DNA of 10,889 nucleotides from CAZYTO01 sp964650405. GTDB lineage: Bacteria > Acidobacteriota > Thermoanaerobaculia > Gp7-AA8. The DNA is taken from contig CAZYTO010000193.1 in assembly GCA_964650405.1 (NCBI GenBank), forward strand, positions 1 to 10,889, read 5' to 3'. This document shows positions 5,969-10,889 of the stretch, in pieces. Position 1 is the first letter of the stretch; each line of letters starts with the position of its first letter. The translations under genes and the position numbers were made by a program. The notes beneath the pieces were generated by a model. It made no database searches. It was not told the origin of the DNA and saw only the letters and a program-made list of their open reading frames with translations.

Positions 5969-6748
5969 TTACTGGAACCACGACCCGCCGTTGATGTCGA
6001 TGGTGACGCCGTTGAGGTAGTCGGCCATGGGAGAGGCCAGGAAGAGGATGGTGGCGGCGACGTCGTCGACGGTGCCGACGCGGCGCAAGGGGATCTGGCC
6101 GACGATGTCGTCGTAGTGGCGTTCGAGCTCGCCGCGGGCCATCTCGGTGAGGATGAAGCCGGGGGCGACGCAACTGGCAATGATGTTGTCCTTCGCGCAG
6201 CCGCGGGCGATGGAGCGGGTCAGGTTGACGAGTGCGGCTTTGGACGAGCCGTAGTCGGCGAAATCGACTTCGCCGCGGAAGGCGGCGCGCGAAGCGACAT
6301 TGATGATCCTGCCGCCCTTGCCGTCGCCGTTACGGCGCATGGCCCGCATGGCCAGGAAGGCGGCGTTGGCGGCGCCGAAGACGTTGACCTCGAAGGTGCG
6401 GCGCCAGCCGCTCTGCCAGGCCTCGTAGTCGTCGCGCTCGAACTGGTTGAGCTCGTAGATGGCGGCGTTGTTCACCAGGATGTCCAGCCGCCCCCAGCGG
6501 GCCACGACTGCATCGATCATGGCCTCGACGGCCCGCGGGTCGGTAATGTCAGCGCCGGCGGCGAAGGCACGCTCGTCTCCGATGTTGCGGACGATCTCCT
6601 CCGCCTCGCTCCTGCCACGGTTGTAGTTCACGGCGACGCAGGCGCCGGCCAGGCCGAAGCGAAGGGCCGTCTCCGCGCCGATGCCGCGCGAGGCCCCGGT
6701 GATGAGAGCCACTTTGCCGGTGAGGTCGAGTGTCGTCTTCGGATGCAT
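5969..6748 (-). CDS. SDR family NAD(P)-dependent oxidoreductase (FabG-like)
   Basis: The 259-residue classical short-chain dehydrogenase/reductase has the cofactor motif TGASRGIG (17-24), D68 near the adenine ring, NNA (93-95), and the catalytic tetrad N122, S153, Y166, K170 (YGSSK). The C-terminal 'PGFILTEM' substrate/cofactor segment and '-NGVTIDINGG' strand are those of 3-oxoacyl-ACP reductase-like enzymes. It is a cytosolic enzyme reducing or oxidising a carbonyl/alcohol. With no fatty-acid genes beside it, fabG should not be assumed. NYNR at 41-44, after the second strand, suggests NADP preference (inference). The ATG at 6748-6746 lies eight bases after TACACT and lacks a Shine-Dalgarno. 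Confidence 0.93.
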   Translation of the reverse strand: MHPKTTLDLTGKVALITGASRGIGAETALRFGLAGACVAVNYNRGRSEAEEIVRNIGDERAFAAGADITDPRAVEAMIDAVVARWGRLDILVNNAAIYELNQFERDDYEAWQSGWRRTFEVNVFGAANAAFLAMRAMRRNGDGKGGRIINVASRAAFRGEVDFADYGSSKAALVNLTRSIARGCAKDNIIASCVAPGFILTEMARGELERHYDDIVGQIPLRRVGTVDDVAATILFLASPMADYLNGVTIDINGGSWFQ

Positions 6749-6756
6749 GGCGGGAG

Positions 6757-6762
6757 AGTGTA
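6757..6762 (-). promoter_or_regulatory. Putative -10 box (TACACT) for the SDR gene
   Basis: TACACT ends eight bases before the ATG at 6748. The intervening CTCCCGCC is not a ribosome binding site. No -35 is recognisable because the upstream bases are repeat sequence. Confidence 0.4.
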
Positions 6763-6770
6763 GAACGAGA

Positions 6771-6862
6771 GTGGTGAGTGGTTTTAGTGGTTAGGACGAG
6801 GGTGGTGAGTGGTTAGCGGTTAGGGACAGAGCGAGCAGCGACCAGCGAGCAGCGACCAGCGA
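6771..6862. repeat. Two tandem repeat families in the SDR / Grx-PCD divergent spacer
   Basis: First, a roughly 31-base unit starting GTGGTGAGTGGTT occurs twice (6771-6801 and 6802-6830, imperfect); each copy contains AGTGGTTAG. Next, a perfect 14-base tandem, GCGAGCAGCGACCA, occupies 6831-6844 and 6845-6858. The two families found singly elsewhere in the window are here side by side, filling most of a 133-base divergent spacer. Confidence 0.7.
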
Positions 6863-6868
6863 ACCTGA

Positions 6869-6874
6869 TATTGT
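6869..6874 (+). promoter_or_regulatory. Putative -10 box (TATTGT) for the Grx-PCD fusion gene
   Basis: TATTGT ends seven bases before the ATG at 6882, predicting transcription start at the start codon. It sits immediately after the 14-base tandem repeats, and no Shine-Dalgarno is present. Confidence 0.42.
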
Positions 6875-6881
6875 TCCGTCA

Positions 6882-7469
6882 ATGGACTCCATCGACGTCA
6901 CGCTCTATACGCGGCAGGACTGTCCGCTCTGCGAGAAGGCGAAGGGCGCGATGCGGGCGGCGATGACGCTGCACCGTCTGCCGGTGACGCTGCACGAGAT
7001 CGACGTGGACCTGGATCCCAAGCTGCACGCACGGTTCACCAGCGACGTGCCGGTGGTCTACGTCAACGGCCGCGAGGCCTTCCGCCACCATGTCGACGTG
7101 GCCGACTTCACGAGCTACATCCGCTCCGAGGCCACGCGCCCGCAGCCGGCCCTGGCGGCCGAGACGTGCGTGCCGTGCCGCGGGGGCGTACCGGCACTGA
7201 CGGCCGAAGACTACCAGCCGCTCCTCGGCCAGCTCGATCCGGCCTGGCAGGTCGTCGACGGCCACCACCTCACCCGCGAATTCACCTTCCAGGACTTCGC
7301 CGCCGCCCTTGCCTTCACCAACCGCATCGGCGCCATCGCCGAGGAGGAGGGACATCATCCCGACATCCGGCTGGCGTGGGGGAAGGTGGGCATCGACATC
7401 TGGACGCACAAGGTCAACGGGCTGACACGGAGCGACTTCGTCCTGGCCGCGAAGATCGACCGGGTCTGA
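6882..7469 (+). CDS. Glutaredoxin-like / pterin-4a-carbinolamine dehydratase fusion protein
   Basis: The 195-residue product joins two domains. Residues 1-82 form a thioredoxin-fold glutaredoxin-like domain (DUF836 type) with the redox motif CPLC (14-17) and a cis-proline segment VPVVYVNG (P57). Residues 95-195 form a complete pterin-4a-carbinolamine dehydratase: the usual bacterial opening CVPCRGGVPALT, then the active-site series EEEGHHPD (H158, H159), W174-T-H176 and D185. PCD dehydrates 4a-hydroxy-tetrahydropterin and so recycles the cofactor of aromatic amino-acid hydroxylases; some bacterial copies have been linked to molybdopterin metabolism. Both domains keep their active residues, so a bifunctional or redox-controlled enzyme is plausible (inference). 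No hydroxylase gene is nearby. It ends one base from the convergent VOC stop. Confidence 0.9.
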   Translation: MDSIDVTLYTRQDCPLCEKAKGAMRAAMTLHRLPVTLHEIDVDLDPKLHARFTSDVPVVYVNGREAFRHHVDVADFTSYIRSEATRPQPALAAETCVPCRGGVPALTAEDYQPLLGQLDPAWQVVDGHHLTREFTFQDFAAALAFTNRIGAIAEEEGHHPDIRLAWGKVGIDIWTHKVNGLTRSDFVLAAKIDRV

Positions 7470-7470
7470 G

Positions 7471-7830
7471 TCAGATCGCTTCGCTGAAGACGATCACGTA
7501 CTCGTTCGGGTCGAGCACTTCCATCTCCGTGAGGCCGTAGGGCTGGCGGTGGGGGGCGCGGATGATGGAGACGCGGTTCCGGACGGATTCGTAGAGCTCT
7601 CCCAATCCCTTCACGCTGATGTAGGCGCTCCAGGCCCGGCCGTCGGCGCGGGACTTGTCGCGGCGCTGCAGCATGATGCGGATCGAGTCGCGCTCCAGGA
7701 TGGCAAACGACCACGGCTCCGCGGCGGGGAAGGGATCGACGGAGAAGCCGAAGTGGTCGCGGTACCAGCGCGCGGTCTCTCCGACTTCCGGAACGGGAAA
7801 GACGGCGGCGATCGAGGTCAGCTCGCTCAA
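7471..7830 (-). CDS. VOC superfamily (glyoxalase/bleomycin-resistance-like) protein
   Basis: The 119-residue product shows the paired beta-alpha-beta-beta-beta layout of vicinal oxygen chelate proteins: 'VFPVPEVGETARWYRDHFGF' at the front and 'EMEVLDPNEYVIVFSE' at the back. The residue before Y111 is E110 where many relatives have G. Members range from glyoxalase I-type enzymes to antibiotic-binding proteins; metal ligands cannot be fixed from sequence alone. I place the start at TTG (7830-7828), which overlaps the TGA of the AI-2E family gene (7829-7827) as TTGA. Homology begins a few residues in and no in-frame ATG or GTG stands near. Translation therefore probably depends on the upstream gene. 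Confidence 0.82.
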   Translation of the reverse strand: MSELTSIAAVFPVPEVGETARWYRDHFGFSVDPFPAAEPWSFAILERDSIRIMLQRRDKSRADGRAWSAYISVKGLGELYESVRNRVSIIRAPHRQPYGLTEMEVLDPNEYVIVFSEAI

Positions 7831-8933
7831 ACGAGACGCCGCTCCCGCAGCTCGCGCTTGACGAATGCGTAGATGATCGGCGCCATCACCACGCCAGCCA
7901 CCCCGAAGGCCGTCTCGCCGATGAGGATGGCCATGAGGATCTCCCAGGCCTGGGAGTCGGTCTCGCCGCCGACGATGCGCGAGTTGATGAGGTACTCCAG
8001 CTTGTGGATCAGGATGAGGAAGACCAGCGAGGCGATGGCCGTGCCGAAGGACAGGCCGAGGGAGAGGATGACGATGACGGTGTTGGAGATGAGGTTGCCG
8101 ATGACCGGGAGCAGGCCGCAGACGAAGGTCACGGCCACGATGGTCGTGGCGAAGGGGATGTGCTTGCCGAAGAGCGGCAGGACGACCAGGACGTAGAGAG
8201 CGGTGAGGGTGGTGTTGACCGCGGAGATCTTGATCTGGGCGGTGGCGATGGCGGAGAAGGCATGGGCGAAGCGGTCCACCTTCTGGGTCAGCAGCTCGCT
8301 GAGGCGGCCGCGGGCGTGAGGGCGCTTGGTGACGTGGCGGAAGAAGACGAGGATGGCCAGGAGGGTGCCCATGATCATGTGCACCACGCCCATGGAGACG
8401 GAGCTGCCGGCCAGCTTGAGCTGCTCGGCATGGCTCTTCAGCCACTCCACCATGCCGGCCTTGATGGTCTCGGCGTCGGTGAGGACGTCGGGGATGAGAT
8501 CTTCGCCGTAGTCGCCCAGCCAGGCCTTGGTCGACTGGAGGATGTCGGCCATCTTCTGCATCATGGCCGGGACGTTCCCGGCGTGCTGGCGCATGAAGAC
8601 GATGAGCAGGGCGATACCGCCAATGACGCCGCCGCCGACGATGAGCGTAACCAGCACCAGGGCCAGGGGCTTGGCGGCCACGTTCGTGATGCGCTTGGAG
8701 AGCGAGGCCTTGAGGCGGTCGAGGATCAGGTAGAGCGCCAGCCCGGCCACGATGAGCGGCACGAGGTGGCGGAAGAGGATGTAGGCGAGGGTGCCGGCCA
8801 GGATCACCCACGAGGCGACCTCTTCCCACGACGGAGGGGCGAGTACGGCCGGAACGTCACCGGCAGTCGCGCCGGTCCCGGGCTCCGCACCCGGCTCCGG
8901 CGATGGGGCAACGACGGGCTTGATCGTGCTCAT
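7827..8933 (-). CDS. AI-2E family transporter (UPF0118/PerM-type membrane protein)
   Basis: The 368-residue product has a proline-rich polar N-terminus (1-38), then paired membrane helices (42-72), another long helix region (88-113), a soluble middle loop, and a C-terminal membrane core. The core holds 'LFGKHIPFATTIVAVTFVCGLLPVIGN' (254-280) and '…ILMAILIGETAFGVAGVVMAPII' (331-354), both diagnostic of the AI-2E/PerM family. Members export small signals or act as Na+/H+-type exchangers; the name does not prove autoinducer transport. The ATG at 8933-8931 has TACAAT eight bases upstream with TTCACC at 17-base spacing. An in-frame start at 9029 would add 32 residues encoded by the promoter and repeat DNA, so I reject it. 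The VOC gene is coupled to its end. Confidence 0.9.
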   Translation of the reverse strand: MSTIKPVVAPSPEPGAEPGTGATAGDVPAVLAPPSWEEVASWVILAGTLAYILFRHLVPLIVAGLALYLILDRLKASLSKRITNVAAKPLALVLVTLIVGGGVIGGIALLIVFMRQHAGNVPAMMQKMADILQSTKAWLGDYGEDLIPDVLTDAETIKAGMVEWLKSHAEQLKLAGSSVSMGVVHMIMGTLLAILVFFRHVTKRPHARGRLSELLTQKVDRFAHAFSAIATAQIKISAVNTTLTALYVLVVLPLFGKHIPFATTIVAVTFVCGLLPVIGNLISNTVIVILSLGLSFGTAIASLVFLILIHKLEYLINSRIVGGETDSQAWEILMAILIGETAFGVAGVVMAPIIYAFVKRELRERRLV

Positions 8934-8941
8934 CGGTTGAG

Positions 8942-8970
8942 ATTGTAGCGTTACGGGTTGCTGGGGTGAA
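8942..8970 (-). promoter_or_regulatory. Putative promoter for AI-2E/VOC operon (TTCACC-17-TACAAT)
   Basis: On the minus strand TTCACC (8970-8965, 4/6 to TTGACA) and TACAAT (8947-8942, 5/6 to TATAAT) are separated by 17 bases. TACAAT ends eight bases before the ATG. This is the best sigma-70-like promoter in the window. Confidence 0.6.
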
Positions 8971-8972
8971 TC

Positions 8973-9029
8973 GAGTGCCGAGTGCGAAGTGCCGAGTGCC
9001 GCGGGCATGAGGCATACCGTACTCGGCAC
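8973..9029. repeat. GTGCCGAGT-family repeat and hairpin
   Basis: GAGTGCCGAGTGC-type words repeat across 8973-9000. GTGCCGAGT (8989-8997) is the exact inverse of ACTCGGCAC (9021-9029), giving a nine-pair stem with a 23-base loop. With the MITE-like element it makes up most of the 291-base AI-2E/dnaE2 spacer. Confidence 0.5.
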
Positions 9030-9045
9030 CCGGCCCTCAACACTG

Positions 9046-9223
9046 GCACTGAGTGGCCTTGCACCTAAAGTCGGGAGGGTCGCTGTGACGGAAGGCTGGA
9101 AGGTCGAAAGGCTGAAAGGGCCAGAGGCAGCACGGGCTTTCCTTCCAGCCTTTTCAGCCTTCCAGCCTTCCAGCCTTCATATTCATCGTCCGATCGGACT
9201 TTAGGTGCAAAGCCGCACTGAGT
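9046..9223. mobile_element. MITE-like non-autonomous element (160 bp) with 9-bp target duplication
   Basis: GCACTGAGT occurs directly repeated at 9046-9054 and 9215-9223. Just inside are terminal inverted repeats of 18 bases: GGCCTTGCACCTAAAGTC (9055-9072) and, as reverse complement of 9197-9214, GGCTTTGCACCTAAAGTC, one mismatch. The interior (about 9091-9178) is an imperfect palindrome of GGCTGAAAGG/GGCTGGAAGG words with no coding capacity; the outer 13 bases pair perfectly (9091-9103 with 9166-9178). TIRs plus a 9-base duplication are the hallmark of DDE-transposase insertion. The parent insertion sequence is not in the window and I cannot assign its family. It lies one base after the dnaE2 stop and may also act as a dnaE2 terminator. 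Confidence 0.85.
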
Positions 9224-9224
9224 A

Positions 9225-10889
9225 TCAATGAAAATCGTGGCTCGAGGTCTCCGTCACGCCGTCCAGCGGCCAGAGGCGCTCGGCGCGGACGGACGGCTGG
9301 CCTTCCAGGTTCTGCAGCACGCCCTGGACGATGACTCCGGGTGCGCTGACGATCAACGAGCGCTGCTCGCGGAAGAGGTCGGGATGGATGATGGCCTGGG
9401 AGAGGCCGGTCTCGTCCTCGAGGGTGAGGAAGACGAAGCCCTTGGCGGTGCCCGGCCGCTGCCGCACGATGACGGCGCCGGCCGTGGTGACGCGCCGTCC
9501 GTTGGGCAGTTTCGTGAGGCCCTTCGCCGAGACGATGCCGTCGCGGGTGAGCTGGGAGCGAAAGTGCTGCAGGAGGTGCGGGCCGGTGGTGAGCTGCATG
9601 GAGTCGTAGTCGGCGACGGTTTCTTCGCCGGAGGTCAATTCCGTTAAGGGCGAGCGGGATGCGGCGAGCGGCGAGCGGGGGGCGAAGAGCTCTCCGGATT
9701 CCTTCGCCGCCAGCGCCGCCTGCCACAACGCCGCGCGCCTTGTGAGGCCGAACGACGACAGGGCGCCGGCATAGGCGAGCTTGGTGAGCTGGTCGTCGCG
9801 CAGGCGCGCGCGGCGGGCCAGATCGTCGGCGGAGGTGAAGCTCTCCGCAGTGACGTGAGGTGCTGCCGGCATTTGGGAAGCAGGTCCCTCGCTCCCTCTA
9901 CGCCCGCCCACCCCTCGCTCGGGATGACAGTGCTTTTCATCGTTCGCTTCACTGGCGTCATTCGCCGTTCGCCCGTTCGGAATGACCAGTTCTCTCTGCG
10001 CTGCTTCGATGGCCCGGCCGCTGGTCTCGCGCAACCCGCGTACGAAGCGCAGTCCCAGCCGCACGCCGCCGTTCTCCCAGCGGCACATCCAGCCGGAGTG
10101 GTTCACGTCGACGGGCAGCACCTTCACGCCGTGCCGCTGGGCGTCCTTCACCAGCGTGGCCGGGTGGTAGAAGCCCATCGGCCAGGCGTTGAGAAGCGAG
10201 ATGTAGAACGCCGCCGGATGCCGCGCCTTGATGTAGGCACTGGCGTAGGCGATGAGGGCGAAGCTCGCGGCATGCGACTCGGGGAAGCCGTAGAGGGCGA
10301 ACGAGGTAATCGACTTGACGATCTGGTCCTGGGCCGGCCCGTCGATGCCGTTCTTCGTCATCCCCGCCCGGAGCCGCGTCTCGATCTCCTGCATCCGCTC
10401 CATCGAGCGCTTGAAGCCCATGGCCCGGCGCAGCTCCTCCGCCTCGCCGCCGGTGAAGTTTGCCGCCACCATGGCCATGCGCAGCAGTTGCTCCTGGAAG
10501 AGCGGCACGCCGAGCGTCCGCTTGAGGATCGGCTCGAGGCAGGGATGCGGATACTCGACCGGCACTTTCTTCTGCCGCCGGTCGAAGAAGGGCTTGATCA
10601 TGCCGCCGACGATGGGACCGGGGCGGATGATGGCCACCTGCACGACGATGTCGTAGAACGTCTCCGGCTTGTTCCGGGGGAGGGAGGACATCTGGGCGCG
10701 GCTCTCGACCTGGAACATGCCGATGGTGTCGGCCTCGCAGAGCATCTTGTAGACGAGGGGATCGTTCTCCGGCAGGTGGGCCAGGTCGACGTCTTTTCCC
10801 TCGCAGCGCTTGATGAGAGGGATGGCTTCCTCCAGCGCGGCCAGCATGCCCAGGCCGAGAAGGTCGACCTTGATGATGCCCATGTCGGC
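9225..10889 (-). CDS. dnaE2: Error-prone DNA polymerase DnaE2 (ImuC), C-terminal half; 5' end outside window
   Basis: About 554 residues are visible, starting '…ADMGIIKVDLLGLGML', where KVD carries the third catalytic aspartate of C-family polymerases. 'GMFQVESRAQM', 'IRPGPIVGGMIKPF', 'LGVPLFQEQLLRMAM' and 'GFPESHAASFALIAYASAYIKARHPAAF' are strongly conserved DnaE2 blocks. Next come the helix-hairpin-helix region, an OB domain ('VTTAGAVIVRQRPGTAKGFVFLTLEDETG') and the typical 'SHDFH' end. DnaE2 works with ImuA/ImuB and the beta clamp in SOS-induced mutagenic translesion synthesis. The PHP domain and first two catalytic aspartates lie outside. Two segments are abnormal: about 49 codons of dispersed repeat (9840-9986) and a simple-repeat stretch (9648-9684). 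Both stay in frame, so the gene may still be active. Confidence 0.95.
   Translation of the reverse strand, partial: ADMGIIKVDLLGLGMLAALEEAIPLIKRCEGKDVDLAHLPENDPLVYKMLCEADTIGMFQVESRAQMSSLPRNKPETFYDIVVQVAIIRPGPIVGGMIKPFFDRRQKKVPVEYPHPCLEPILKRTLGVPLFQEQLLRMAMVAANFTGGEAEELRRAMGFKRSMERMQEIETRLRAGMTKNGIDGPAQDQIVKSITSFALYGFPESHAASFALIAYASAYIKARHPAAFYISLLNAWPMGFYHPATLVKDAQRHGVKVLPVDVNHSGWMCRWENGGVRLGLRFVRGLRETSGRAIEAAQRELVIPNGRTANDASEANDEKHCHPERGVGGRRGSEGPASQMPAAPHVTAESFTSADDLARRARLRDDQLTKLAYAGALSSFGLTRRAALWQAALAAKESGELFAPRSPLAASRSPLTELTSGEETVADYDSMQLTTGPHLLQHFRSQLTRDGIVSAKGLTKLPNGRRVTTAGAVIVRQRPGTAKGFVFLTLEDETGLSQAIIHPDLFREQRSLIVSAPGVIVQGVLQNLEGQPSVRAERLWPLDGVTETSSHDFH
9648..9684. repeat. GGCGAGCGG-type repeat inside dnaE2
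   Basis: The tract GGCGAGCGG(GAT)GCGGCGAGCGGCGAGCGG encodes 'SPLAASRSPL' between the HhH and OB regions of DnaE2, a variable linker. A similar tract lies at 91-126 in a spacer. It is compatible with slippage or repeat insertion into a tolerant linker. Confidence 0.45.
9840..9986 (-). repeat. Dispersed repeat inserted in frame within dnaE2 HhH region
   Basis: These 147 bases (49 codons) separate 'AIEAAQREL' from 'FTSADDLARRARL', which are nearly adjacent in normal DnaE2. They encode 'VIPNGRTAND…' and then 'CHPERGVGGRRGSEGPASQMP'. The DNA has CATCCCGAGCGAGG… and AGGGACC… words, which I recognise as the kind of interspersed repeat often mis-annotated as coding in Acidobacteriota. The ends GTCATTC (9957-9963) and GAATGAC (9980-9986) are perfect inverses, and a second GTCATCCCGAG-like unit follows. 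Confidence 0.7.

Noticed and set aside
6771..6862. Possible CRISPR-like array
   Set aside because: The repeats are contiguous tandems without spacers of constant length, and no cas gene is present.
7831..8829. Long N-terminal extension of the VOC frame through the AI-2E gene
   Set aside because: The translation is an Arg/Pro/His-rich shadow of the AI-2E frame; only the last 119 residues resemble a protein family.
8004..8948. 314-codon open frame on + opposite AI-2E
   Set aside because: It is acidic, Gly/Asp/Glu-rich shadow coding with no motif; the minus strand has an unmistakable AI-2E membrane core.
8934..9029. Longer AI-2E protein starting at 9029
   Set aside because: The extension would be encoded by the promoter-like TTCACC-17-TACAAT segment and the GTGCCGAGT repeats; the hydrophobic family region starts well after the ATG at 8933.

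Overview
This window is GC-rich bacterial chromosome. Genes are closely packed and the spacers are full of short GC-rich repeats. I infer an Acidobacteriota-like source from three things: the mix of genes, the 'HPER…G.EGPASQ'-type translated repeat inside dnaE2, and the many repeat-rich spacers. No rRNA or single-copy marker is complete, so the phylum call is tentative. I see no tRNA, rRNA, CRISPR array, prophage or transposase gene.

Layout. At 1-47 (-) are the first codons of a TypA/BipA GTPase, divergent from a LOG-family phosphoribohydrolase (216-800, +). At 3512-883 (-) is a three-gene export cluster: ABC ATPase, ABC-2 permease, and a predicted lipoprotein with SH3 and TonB-C-like domains. 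The permease stop and lipoprotein start overlap as ATGA. The ATPase start faces an SGNH/GDSL hydrolase (3533-4285, +) across only 20 bases, and the two -10 boxes sit on the same bases. At 4314-5555 (-) is a decayed-looking BNR/Asp-box repeat protein with repeat tracts at both ends. A 68-residue Cys/His-cluster protein follows (5747-5953, +). Next come an SDR oxidoreductase (5969-6748, -), a glutaredoxin-like/pterin-carbinolamine dehydratase fusion (6882-7469, +), a VOC protein coupled to an AI-2E family membrane protein (7830-7471 and 8933-7827, -), and the C-terminal half of the error-prone polymerase DnaE2 (9225 to the window end, -).

Regulation. Most gene starts lack a Shine-Dalgarno and instead have a TANNNT hexamer 6-9 bases before the start codon. 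That is the geometry of leaderless or nearly leaderless mRNAs. The small Cys-rich gene is the clear exception, with AGGAG six bases before ATG. Downstream cistrons appear to be reached by ATGA/TTGA coupling.

Repeats. At least five repeat word families fill the spacers and enter genes: GGCTGAAAGG, GCGACCAGCGA, AGTGGTTAG, GTGCCGAGT and GGCGAGCGG. The clearest single structure is a 160-base MITE-like element (9055-9214). It has 18-base terminal inverted repeats (17/18 matching) and a perfect 9-base direct repeat on each side, and it sits one base past the dnaE2 stop. dnaE2 also carries about 49 in-frame codons made of dispersed-repeat sequence.

No single multi-gene system unites the window. The most interesting material is the repeat biology, the leaderless start pattern with its shared symmetric promoter, the Grx-PCD fusion and the small Cys/His protein.
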